A stretch of DNA of 14,818 bases from CAYPTY01 sp965659005 (GTDB lineage: Bacteria > Bacteroidota > Rhodothermia > Balneolales > Balneolaceae). The position numbers were made by a program, and so were the translations under genes. This document shows positions 1 to 6,613 of the stretch, piece after piece. The notes beneath the pieces are model-generated. The model was not told the DNA's origin. It was given only the letters and a program-made list of their open reading frames with translations, and ran no database searches. The DNA lies in NCBI GenBank assembly GCA_965659005.1, contig CBFHVG010000014.1, forward strand, positions 1-14,818, written 5' to 3'. Each line of letters starts with the position of its first letter. Positions within the stretch are counted from its first letter, which is position 1.

Positions 1-428
1 GACACTTTGCTGTATTCACCCTTGGGAGTTACAGATACCTGAATATAGCCTACATTTTGCTTACGCTGTTCCCATTCGTAAGTGGAACCCATTTTACTGA
101 TTTTTCCAATACCACCGTGTGTTGCTCTGATTTCGCTAACCACTTCTTCCCATAATTGATCATCAACAATGCCATCTGCAAGAAAAGAGGTTTTAAATTT
201 ATAGTCTTCTTTTAGGGCTTCCGATAACTCAATTGGGGTCTCACCATTTTCAAGCTGGAATATGGCCTTGGTAATCATAGCCGGGTTTAAACCAGTTTCT
301 TCGGCTATTTTTTTAAGCTCATCTTCAGTTAAACCATCTTCTTTATCGATGGTTGCTTGATCAAGGTCTGATGCAATCTTTAAGATCTTACTAATCTCAT
401 TGCGACTGTATTTCTTTTGAATACTCAT
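1..428 (-). CDS. Hypothetical protein, N-terminal part (runs off the window)
   Basis: A minus-strand frame opens with ATG at 428 and stays open for 142 codons to the window edge, so the C-terminus is not visible. The protein begins MSIQKKYSRNEISKIL and is helical and charged at first. Residues of about 30-60 read as two short helices (GLTEDELKKIAEETGL, then NPAMITKAI), a helix-turn pattern like N-terminal modules found in many Bacteroidota and Gemmatimonadota hypothetical proteins. The stretch after it (about 70-142) looks like a mixed alpha/beta domain with no catalytic motif. No signal peptide or membrane segment lies in the visible part. A weak AGG lies roughly 10 nt before the start. It is transcribed divergently from guaB. 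I do not recognise the family and assign no function. That it is a real gene is supported by the long clean frame and normal amino-acid composition. Confidence 0.75.
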   Translation of the reverse strand, partial: MSIQKKYSRNEISKILKIASDLDQATIDKEDGLTEDELKKIAEETGLNPAMITKAIFQLENGETPIELSEALKEDYKFKTSFLADGIVDDQLWEEVVSEIRATHGGIGKISKMGSTYEWEQRKQNVGYIQVSVTPKGEYSKV

Positions 429-581
429 TCAACGCCTAATTTTTAATGCCCTGTATTTTTGTTGCAAGCCCAATCACACGTAAAACCGGGATTTTTGTTA
501 CCTCATATTATGTTCTGGGACGAGCAGATACCAATATATATTCTTATCTTGCAAAAATTGAAATCAAACTACATCCTTTGA
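429..581. promoter_or_regulatory. Divergent intergenic region (guaB and the minus-strand gene)
   Basis: This 153-nt gap separates two divergent genes and so should hold a promoter for each. It is AT-rich, with a TATATATT stretch near 535-542. I found no convincing -35/-10 pair and no exact Bacteroidota-type TAnnTTTG box; the nearest is TATCTTG near 545-551 and CATCCTTTG at 572-580, just before guaB. No riboswitch-like structure or long inverted repeat was seen. The assignment rests on gene orientation, not on a motif. Confidence 0.4.
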
Positions 582-2069
582 ATGTATAAAATGAATAATT
601 CTTCTCCTTCTGACCGCATTACTCGACAGGGACTTACATATGATGACGTACTCTTAGTACCCAATCATTCAACTATTTTACCTCGTGAAGCTGACATATC
701 AATAAAATTGACAGAGTCTCTTCAACTTAATGTGCCAATTATTTCTGCAGCAATGGATACTGTTTCGGAATACAGAATGGCAATTGCTCTTGCAAGAGAG
801 GGTGGACTTTCAATACTACATAAGAACATGTCCATTGAAGATCAGGCGGAACATGTCAGGCTCGTTAAGAGAAGTGAAAGTGGAATGATTGTAGATCCGG
901 TCACGCTAACGGCCGACGCAACTGTTCAGCAAGCACATAATGTGATGAAAAAACACAAAATTGGCGGTATTCCAATTATTGATGATAAGGGCATTCTTGT
1001 TGGGATAGTTACAAACCGAGATTTACGCTTTGAGACAGATTTTGGCAAAAAGCTTGGAGACATAATGACTTACGAGCAATTGATCACGGCCAAAGAAGGA
1101 ACCAATCTGGAACAGGCTGAGAAGATTTTGCAACATTATAAAGTTGAAAAGCTTCCAATTGTAGACAATAGCAATGTGCTTGTTGGGCTTATCACTTTTA
1201 AAGACATTGAGAAGAAAATGAATTTCCCTAATGCCTGTAAAGACAGTATGGGAAGATTAAGAGTAGGTGCTGCTGTTGGTATTGATGCATCAACAATGGA
1301 CAGAGTTGATGCTTTAGTTTCAGCATCTGTAGATGCAATTACTGTGGATACTGCTCATGGTCATTCTCAGGGAGTTTTAGATATGGTTCGAAAAATAAAA
1401 TCAAGCTATCCTGATTTAAATGTAGTTGGTGGAAATATTGCAACAAGATCAGCGGCTGAAGCCCTTGCAGAGGCAGGCGCAGACGTTGTGAAAGTTGGTG
1501 TGGGTCCTGGATCAATTTGTACTACAAGAGTTGTTACGGGTGTTGGTGTTCCTCAGCTGAGTGCAGTTATGGAAATAGCTGAATTCACAAAGAAAAATGG
1601 AATTGGTCTCATAGCTGATGGCGGTATAAAACAAACTGGTGACATCCCAAAAGCTCTTGCAGGTGGTGCTGATGCAGTTATGATGGGATCTATGTTTGCC
1701 GGTGTTGATGAAAGTCCTGGTGAAACGATTATTTACGAATCAAGAAAATATAAGTCATACCGCGGTATGGGTAGTATAACCGCCATGAGCAAAGGATCCA
1801 AAGACCGTTACTTCCAGGATGTGGAAGATGACTTGAAAAAACTGGTACCTGAAGGTATTGAAGGTCGTGTACCTTACAAAGGATACTTGTCTGAAGTTGT
1901 TCATCAGATGGTTGGAGGACTGAGAGCTGCTATGGGTTATGTTGGAGCAAAAGATGTTGAAGCTTTGCAACAAGCTGAATTTGTTCAAATTTCTGCTGCT
2001 TCCTACAAGGAAAGTCACCCACATTCAGTTCAAATCACCAAGGAAGCACCGAATTACTCTGTTTCATGA
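582..2069 (+). CDS. guaB: Inosine-5'-monophosphate dehydrogenase
   Basis: GuaB oxidises IMP to XMP with NAD+, the committed step to guanine nucleotides, in the cytoplasm. At 495 residues it has the usual bacterial length. The N-terminal barrel strand carries LTYDDVLLVPN (about 18-28). Two CBS domains, an ATP/GTP-sensing insert, lie at about 102-215. The active-site loop GPGSICTTR places the catalytic Cys at residue 313, followed by GVGVPQ. The IMP-phosphate segment ADGGIK and the GGADAVMMGS loop follow, then RGMGS and the mobile flap with R409-Y410 (RYFQD), which supplies the catalytic arginine. All key residues are intact. The start is uncertain: ATG at 582 and ATG at 591 (MNNSSP) are both possible and neither has a clear ribosome-binding site. 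A glycosyltransferase gene follows after 7 nt, suggesting co-transcription, although the two products share no pathway. Confidence 0.97.
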   Translation: MYKMNNSSPSDRITRQGLTYDDVLLVPNHSTILPREADISIKLTESLQLNVPIISAAMDTVSEYRMAIALAREGGLSILHKNMSIEDQAEHVRLVKRSESGMIVDPVTLTADATVQQAHNVMKKHKIGGIPIIDDKGILVGIVTNRDLRFETDFGKKLGDIMTYEQLITAKEGTNLEQAEKILQHYKVEKLPIVDNSNVLVGLITFKDIEKKMNFPNACKDSMGRLRVGAAVGIDASTMDRVDALVSASVDAITVDTAHGHSQGVLDMVRKIKSSYPDLNVVGGNIATRSAAEALAEAGADVVKVGVGPGSICTTRVVTGVGVPQLSAVMEIAEFTKKNGIGLIADGGIKQTGDIPKALAGGADAVMMGSMFAGVDESPGETIIYESRKYKSYRGMGSITAMSKGSKDRYFQDVEDDLKKLVPEGIEGRVPYKGYLSEVVHQMVGGLRAAMGYVGAKDVEALQQAEFVQISAASYKESHPHSVQITKEAPNYSVS

Positions 2070-2076
2070 TATCTGA

Positions 2077-3348
2077 ATGAAGAATCTACTCTTCATCGTC
2101 TATTATTTCCCACCAATGGGTGGGAGTGGTGTTCAACGCCCGCTGAAATTCGTTAAATATCTTAGGGAATACGGCTGGAATCCCATTGTGCTCTGCCCAG
2201 AACCGGGTGCTTATCATACTTTTGATGAATCCCTAAATAAGGAACTGCTTTCACTTCATGTGCAAGTAAATAGGGTAGAAGCAAAGACCCCTTTTCACAG
2301 AGCGGGACAATCATCCAAGAGAATTGATTTTATACCTGACTGGTTGGCTAAACCACTAAGATGGCTTTCTACGTTTTTTTGGCTGCCTGATAATAAAAAG
2401 GGGTGGATTCAGCCTGCTTTCGAAAAGGGATTAGAAATCATAAAAAGTCAAAAGATTGATGCAATTTATGCGACAGCAGCACCCTATAGTAACCTTATTA
2501 TAGCTAAGCTCCTGAAGGAAGCGTCAGGGTTACCGGTAATTATGGATCTAAGGGATGACTGGCTGGATAGTCATCTAATTAAATATCCAACTCCTCTTCA
2601 TAGGAAGAAGATGGCAAATATCGAAAAGGATACTTTAGAACAGGCTGATCTTATTACGGTTATAAATCAAGACACTAAAGAAGCTATAGAGAGCAGGTAC
2701 CCTGAATTCAATAATGTTATAAAAGTAAATCAAGGTTTTGATCCTGAGGATTTTCAGCTAAACCAAAATAAAACTGTTACTGAGAAGAATGATAAATGTC
2801 GGTTTTTATATAGTGGACTATTCTATGGTGATAGGAAGCCTGATATTTTTCTGCAGGCCATCCATGAAATAGCACAAACAGATAAGAGCTTTAAGAATAG
2901 TATTGAACTACATTTTCAAGGTGGTCTGGAAGCCGAACATAAGAATCTTATAAAGGAACTAGAATTAAATGATCTGGTAACAGACTATGGTTATGTTGAT
3001 CATGAACAGGCAGTGAGTAATCTGGAATCAACAGATATTTTATGGCTGATTGTCGGTCATCGTCATAAAGCAAATCAGGTTACTGTTGGTAAAATGTTTG
3101 AATATTTTGGTAGTAGAAAGCCCATTCTTGGGTTAGTTCCTGAAGGAAGTTCACAAGATTTATTAAAACAGTATGGTGCTGGTTTTTTTGCAGATCCATA
3201 TGACAAGGATGCTATTAAAAACCAAATCTTGGAGATTTATCGTCTGTGGAAAAACGAATCCCTACCAATTGCTGATGAAGATTTTGTATTAAACTATGAC
3301 AGAAAAGAAATCACAAAATCCTTGTCTGAATTGCTGAATTCACTTTGA
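2077..3348 (+). CDS. GT4-family (GT-B fold) glycosyltransferase
   Basis: Likely transfers a sugar from a nucleotide-sugar donor to a surface or lipid-linked glycan at the cytoplasmic face of the inner membrane. The N-terminal Rossmann strand and glycine loop read FIVYYFPPMGGSGVQRP, with a following helix LKFVKYLREYGW, typical of the GT4-like acceptor domain. Around residues 155-165 is PVIMDLRDDW, the conserved DLRDxW segment of this subgroup. The C-terminal donor domain starts near 245 (RFLYSGLFYGDRKP) and carries KMFEYFGSRKPI with Glu342 in the usual donor-binding EX7E region. No signal peptide or membrane segment is seen. At 423 residues it is a normal length. Donor and acceptor cannot be read from the sequence. 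It starts 7 nt after guaB, and a related GT4 gene begins at 14320. Confidence 0.88.
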   Translation: MKNLLFIVYYFPPMGGSGVQRPLKFVKYLREYGWNPIVLCPEPGAYHTFDESLNKELLSLHVQVNRVEAKTPFHRAGQSSKRIDFIPDWLAKPLRWLSTFFWLPDNKKGWIQPAFEKGLEIIKSQKIDAIYATAAPYSNLIIAKLLKEASGLPVIMDLRDDWLDSHLIKYPTPLHRKKMANIEKDTLEQADLITVINQDTKEAIESRYPEFNNVIKVNQGFDPEDFQLNQNKTVTEKNDKCRFLYSGLFYGDRKPDIFLQAIHEIAQTDKSFKNSIELHFQGGLEAEHKNLIKELELNDLVTDYGYVDHEQAVSNLESTDILWLIVGHRHKANQVTVGKMFEYFGSRKPILGLVPEGSSQDLLKQYGAGFFADPYDKDAIKNQILEIYRLWKNESLPIADEDFVLNYDRKEITKSLSELLNSL

Positions 3349-3372
3349 TTCATTATTTATGAAACGCAATGC

Positions 3373-3385
3373 GAGTATAATACTC
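3373..3385 (+). promoter_or_regulatory. Candidate -10 element within a short palindrome before the M23 gene
   Basis: The 47-nt gap before the M23 peptidase gene contains GAGTATAATACTC, two perfect 6-nt arms around a single A. TATAAT at 3376-3381 matches a sigma-70 -10 box and sits 14 nt upstream of the ATG. The sequence 17 nt further upstream (TTATTT, 3353-3358) is a poor -35. It could be an internal promoter for the wall/ATP synthase genes or a small operator. The motif is short and the region is AT-rich, so chance is a real possibility. Confidence 0.3.
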
Positions 3386-3395
3386 TTAAATCTGT

Positions 3396-4244
3396 ATGAT
3401 TAGTTTTATAAAAACATTACTTAAGAAAAGAGACCGCAGGATAAAGATACTTGTTCTGGATGATCAGGAACCAGAGGCGGATGATTCTTATTCATTAATC
3501 CCTAACTCACTGATCTTTGGGTTGGTTGCAGGGATAATGTTCATCATCACCATAGTTTCACTTCTATATATATTTACACCTCTGGGAATGTTTTTATACA
3601 ATGCTGAGGATGCCGAGCTAAGGAATGAAGTTATTAATATGGCAAACAGACTAGAATCAATACAGGATTCACTTGAAAGAAGAGAAGATCAGTACAATGA
3701 GATACTGAACGTGTTGAGGCTGGGTACTGATACCACTTTTGTTAACGACTATAGTATTTTGAATGCTGCTTCAGTTAATAACGACGGTATGATCATCTCA
3801 AATAATGCATTCGATAAAGTTTACCGTTTATCACAAAGTGATATAATTTATTCTGAAGTCTTAAAAACAGCCCCTAGTTTTCCTGCCGCTTTTCCAGCGA
3901 AAGGAACATTAACCAGAGGGTTTAACCCAAATGAAGATCATTTTGGCATAGATATAGCTGCTGCATCAGATAAAGAATTTATTGCAATTGCGAATGGGAC
4001 AGTCCTTAGTTCCGGATGGTCAATCAATCATGGATATAGTATATATATTCAGCACAATAATGGTATGTTAAGTGTCTATAAGCATGCTTCTAAACTTTTT
4101 AAAAATGTTGGTGAAATTGTCCGAAAAGGTGATTTTCTTGGAGAGATAGGAAGTACAGGCTTGTTATCTTCAGGGCCGCACCTTCATTTTGAATTATGGA
4201 AGGATGGTATTGCACTGGATCCTGCTGACTATTTAATTCAATAA
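3396..4244 (+). CDS. Membrane-anchored M23 (LytM-type) peptidoglycan endopeptidase
   Basis: A zinc metallopeptidase expected to cut peptide cross-links of peptidoglycan in the periplasm. A basic cytoplasmic N-terminus (LLKKRDRR) is followed by one membrane helix at about 36-65, a periplasmic coiled coil at about 72-108 (ELRNEVINMANRLESIQDSL) and a linker. The M23 beta domain occupies about 165-282. All metal ligands are present: H182 and D186 in HFGID, and H262 with H264 in PHLHFELW. Another conserved histidine lies in YKHASKL. It should therefore be an active enzyme and not a degenerate LytM regulator such as EnvC. At 282 residues it resembles peptidases that work with bactofilins, and the bactofilin gene begins 7 nt after its stop codon. 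The 47-nt gap upstream may hold a promoter. Confidence 0.93.
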   Translation: MISFIKTLLKKRDRRIKILVLDDQEPEADDSYSLIPNSLIFGLVAGIMFIITIVSLLYIFTPLGMFLYNAEDAELRNEVINMANRLESIQDSLERREDQYNEILNVLRLGTDTTFVNDYSILNAASVNNDGMIISNNAFDKVYRLSQSDIIYSEVLKTAPSFPAAFPAKGTLTRGFNPNEDHFGIDIAAASDKEFIAIANGTVLSSGWSINHGYSIYIQHNNGMLSVYKHASKLFKNVGEIVRKGDFLGEIGSTGLLSSGPHLHFELWKDGIALDPADYLIQ

Positions 4245-4251
4245 ATGAAAG

Positions 4252-4692
4252 ATGTTTAATAACAAAAATTCAAACAAAAGAGCCGTGAGTAATTCAACAA
4301 ATAATTCAACCCCAAACATTAACATTATTAGCGAAGGGACCAAGGTGAAGGGTAACATGAATAGTAATTCAGATATCCGGATTGCTGGTACTATAGAAGG
4401 GGAAGCACTTTCTAAAGGAAAACTCATCGTAACTTCTACTGGTAATATTAAGGGAGATGTTAAATCTGCAGAGGCAGATATTGCAGGTAGGCTTGAAGGT
4501 GAAGTCAGAGTTACCAATCGATTGATTCTTAGAAGCAGTGCTGTAATTGATGGAAACATATATACTAAGTCATTACTGGTTGAAGAAGGGGCACAGATAA
4601 ATGGTGCGTGTAGAATGGGTACAGATCCTAATGTGCAGGCATTCAAGAATGAAAAAGAAAAACAAGAGCAAGCCAAAGCAAAGACGGCATAA
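4252..4692 (+). CDS. Bactofilin (polymer-forming cytoskeletal protein)
   Basis: Bactofilins self-assemble without nucleotides into filaments at the inner membrane and position cell-wall enzymes. The 146-residue protein has a polar, Asn/Ser-rich N-terminal tail (about 1-25) and a right-handed beta-helix core of about 25-120. The core shows the regular spacing of small and hydrophobic residues typical of the family: IRIAGTIEGEALSKGKLIV, then NIKGDVKSAEADIAGRLEGE, then VIDGNIYTKSLLVEEGAQING. A charged Lys/Glu/Gln-rich tail closes it. There is no transmembrane segment. The start ATG at 4252 overlaps a five-codon frame (4245-4259) that begins right after the M23 stop; the longer frame is clearly the gene. 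Pairing with an M23 peptidase is a recognised arrangement (for example CcmA with the Csd peptidases in Helicobacter). Confidence 0.94.
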   Translation: MFNNKNSNKRAVSNSTNNSTPNINIISEGTKVKGNMNSNSDIRIAGTIEGEALSKGKLIVTSTGNIKGDVKSAEADIAGRLEGEVRVTNRLILRSSAVIDGNIYTKSLLVEEGAQINGACRMGTDPNVQAFKNEKEKQEQAKAKTA

Positions 4693-4728
4693 TCAGATAC
4701 TAAACTGAAAATCCTACCTAAAAAATAT

Positions 4729-4917
4729 ATGCAGTATCTCGGACTTGGTGCTGAGATTGCTGCTTCCTTATTTGTACCAATACTGCTCGGGTTTTACCTC
4801 GACGAATACTTCTTATTATCACCAATTCTTACTATTTGTGGTATCTTTCTCGGATTGATCCTTTTATTCTTTACGTTTTACAGGATCTTTAAAAACACCT
4901 TTAAAACTAAGTCCTAA
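4729..4917 (+). CDS. atpZ: AtpZ/AtpI-family small membrane protein
   Basis: A 62-residue protein with two hydrophobic helices, about 3-22 (YLGLGAEIAASLFVPILLG) and about 30-53, joined by a short acidic loop YLDEYF. This layout and the pattern GxGxEIAAxxxxPxLLGxxLD are typical of AtpZ, a short protein often encoded at the start of atp operons. Work in Bacillus links AtpZ and AtpI to Mg2+/Ca2+ handling or ATP synthase stability; the role here is inferred from that and from position. It lies 36 nt after bactofilin and just before atpI. The ATG at 4729 has only an A-rich upstream stretch in place of a Shine-Dalgarno site. Confidence 0.85.
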   Translation: MQYLGLGAEIAASLFVPILLGFYLDEYFLLSPILTICGIFLGLILLFFTFYRIFKNTFKTKS

Positions 4918-4920
4918 GCA

Positions 4921-5289
4921 TTGTTTGCAAATTTTACAAAGTGGGTTCTAATAATCGGCCTACTCACACTAATTTCATTTATTATTCTTCCTGTTGATCC
5001 GGCTGTTGGGATAGTTTCCGGTTACATGCTTAGCTCAATTTTTTCTGTAAGTGGAATGTTTGTGATTGATAGATTTTTCCATGCAGACCAATCGATTTTT
5101 GTGAAGGCCTTCTTTTTTTCAATGATAGTGCGGTTTTTACTGATAATTGTACTACTTGGGCTTATCCTTGGTCTAACAAAAATTGAAGAAATCTTCTTTA
5201 CAGTTTCTTTTCTAATTTCGTATCTTTTTCAATCTGTAACGGAAATGATTTTGTTCAATAATTCACTGCAAAGACACAGTAATAAATAG
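4921..5289 (+). CDS. atpI: AtpI-like ATP synthase accessory membrane protein
   Basis: A 122-residue, very hydrophobic protein with four predicted membrane helices (about 8-24, 28-49, 62-86 and 90-112), as in AtpI, which assists c-ring assembly of F-type ATP synthases. Sequence in this family diverges quickly, so the call rests on topology and on position between atpZ and atpB. The start is TTG at 4921. The first in-frame ATG falls at residue 35 and would delete the first helix, so TTG is favoured. The gene is in the same reading frame as atpZ, separated only by the atpZ stop TAA and one codon, which suggests re-initiation by terminating ribosomes. atpB starts 2 nt after its TAG stop. Confidence 0.78.
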   Translation: MFANFTKWVLIIGLLTLISFIILPVDPAVGIVSGYMLSSIFSVSGMFVIDRFFHADQSIFVKAFFFSMIVRFLLIIVLLGLILGLTKIEEIFFTVSFLISYLFQSVTEMILFNNSLQRHSNK

Positions 5290-5291
5290 CA

Positions 5292-6326
5292 ATGATTAAG
5301 ACCCTGCGTCGCCTTTTTCTTTTAGCATTACTCATCACAATAAACACGACTACACTCACTGCGGCAGAAACCACTGATACTGGTTCTCCTCTTGATGTGA
5401 TGGGTACCGTTGCTGACCATGATTATTTTAACTTTTTTTCTATAAAAGTTCCTCTGCCCAGAATCCTTCTACTGGAAGACGCTGAGAAAAACTTAATGTT
5501 GGATTTTTATCCATCTACATATGCTGCAATTGAGTCAGGAAATTTTGAAGATGTTGATCATGTATTAACACCTGCAAATGGTGGGCATATTGTTATCGAT
5601 TTTTCTATCACCTCTCATTTAATGTATTTCTGGTTTGGAATGGGGCTTGCTGTAATGCTCACATTTATGGCTGCAGGGAGATACAAAAAAGGAATTGGAG
5701 AAGAAGTAGAGCCAAAAGGTGCTTTGCAAAACTTGTTTGAAGTCATGTTTCTATTTATACGTGACGAAGTAGCTAGAAATAATATCCCAGCGGAGAAGGC
5801 AGATAGATATGTACCATATTTATTTACTGTATTTATGGGCATAGCATTTATGAACCTATTTGGTTTAATGCCGTGGGCGGCAACTGCAACTGCAGATTTA
5901 ACAGTTACAGCAACTCTGGCAGTCATCACTTTTATTATTACACAACTTTCAGGAACTAGAGATCACTGGCAACATGTGTTCTGGTTTCCGGGTGTACCAA
6001 TTGGAGTAAAGTTTTTAATGATTCCAGTTGAACTAGTAGGTTTATTTACTAAACCATTTGCCTTAGCTATTCGACTATTTGCAAATATGTTATCCGGAAA
6101 GATTATGATCATCGCCATCTTAGGCTTAATCTTCATTTTCGGTCAATTATTTGGTTCAGTTGCAGGTTATGGAGTATCTGTATTCTCTGTTGTATTAACT
6201 GTAGTGCTTTATGCACTTAAGACTTTTGTGGCCTTATTACAGGCTTATATATTCACTCTGTTATCAGCCGTATTTATTGGTATGGCAGCAGAGTCGCATG
6301 AGCATGATGAAGCACATGCACACTAA
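5292..6326 (+). CDS. atpB: F-type ATP synthase subunit a
   Basis: Subunit a forms the two proton half-channels beside the c-ring in the inner membrane. The 344-residue protein is longer than E. coli AtpB (271). Residues 1-25 look like a cleavable signal peptide ending TAA, followed by an extra periplasmic domain of about 26-105; this layout is common in Bacteroidota. Membrane helices begin at about 109. The essential arginine is R261 in AIRLFANM, and the conserved glutamine of the last helix is Q317 in LLQAYIF. Counting without gaps from these two, the positions of E. coli E219 and H245 are both lysine here (K270 and K310). The C-terminus is rich in His and acidic residues (SHEHDEAHAH). It is tightly spaced after atpI, and atpE follows after 48 nt. 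Confidence 0.96.
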   Translation: MIKTLRRLFLLALLITINTTTLTAAETTDTGSPLDVMGTVADHDYFNFFSIKVPLPRILLLEDAEKNLMLDFYPSTYAAIESGNFEDVDHVLTPANGGHIVIDFSITSHLMYFWFGMGLAVMLTFMAAGRYKKGIGEEVEPKGALQNLFEVMFLFIRDEVARNNIPAEKADRYVPYLFTVFMGIAFMNLFGLMPWAATATADLTVTATLAVITFIITQLSGTRDHWQHVFWFPGVPIGVKFLMIPVELVGLFTKPFALAIRLFANMLSGKIMIIAILGLIFIFGQLFGSVAGYGVSVFSVVLTVVLYALKTFVALLQAYIFTLLSAVFIGMAAESHEHDEAHAH

Positions 6327-6362
6327 TTTTTTCTAAAACCCAAACTTAAAACTAAACATAAC

Positions 6363-6368
6363 AAGGAA
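6363..6368 (+). promoter_or_regulatory. Strong ribosome-binding site of atpE
   Basis: AAGGAA lies 6 nt before the atpE ATG within an A-rich, probably unstructured leader. It is the clearest Shine-Dalgarno site among the atp genes in this window. A stronger site fits the need for many copies of subunit c per complex. Confidence 0.7.
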
Positions 6369-6374
6369 ATAACT

Positions 6375-6596
6375 ATGGGACTTTTAGCAGCTGGTATCGG
6401 AGCTGGAATCGTGGCAATCGGAGCTGGATTAGGCATCGGTATGATCGGTAAAGCCGCAACTGAATCAATAGCACGTCAACCTGAAGCATCAGGCGATATC
6501 AGAGGTGCGATGATTCTTACTGCTGCCTTCATCGAGGGTGTTGCTCTTCTAGGCGCGGTTATCTGTATTCTACTTGCTCTTGGCGTAGGTCAATAA
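6375..6596 (+). CDS. atpE: F-type ATP synthase subunit c
   Basis: Subunit c forms the rotating proteolipid ring of Fo. The 73-residue hairpin has an inner helix with the glycine repeat GAGLGIGMIG (16-25), a polar loop with the conserved RQPE (34-37) that contacts gamma and epsilon, and an outer helix of about 45-70. The proton-binding carboxylate is E54 in AFIEGVAL. The residue after E54 is glycine, not the Ser/Thr seen in sodium-binding rings, and the inner helix lacks the sodium-ligand glutamine, so a proton-driven enzyme is expected. An extended Gly/Ala run at the N-terminus (LLAAGIGAGIVAIGAG) supports close helix packing. The gene has a clear ribosome-binding site and sits between atpB and atpF. 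Confidence 0.97.
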   Translation: MGLLAAGIGAGIVAIGAGLGIGMIGKAATESIARQPEASGDIRGAMILTAAFIEGVALLGAVICILLALGVGQ

Positions 6597-6613
6597 TTTA
6601 ACTGCTAAGAATA

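Noticed and set aside
1755..2024. An 89-codon minus-strand frame inside guaB
   Set aside because: It is antisense to conserved guaB codons and has no family features; a chance open frame.
3396..4244. M23 protein as a degenerate, EnvC/NlpD-like activator
   Set aside because: All four zinc-site residues (H182, D186, H262, H264) are present, so an active peptidase is more likely.
4245..4259. Five-codon frame ATG AAA GAT GTT TAA between the M23 stop and bactofilin
   Set aside because: Too short to support as a gene. It overlaps the bactofilin start and is best seen as chance, though it could affect re-initiation.
4233..4676. A 147-codon minus-strand frame opposite bactofilin
   Set aside because: It lies entirely antisense to a clear bactofilin, has no recognisable domain, and its Ser/Leu/Pro-rich composition fits the shadow of a beta-helix gene.
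6375..6596. Possible sodium-driven ATP synthase, considered because of the likely marine origin
   Set aside because: The c subunit lacks the sodium ligands: glycine follows E54 and no glutamine is at the inner-helix site.
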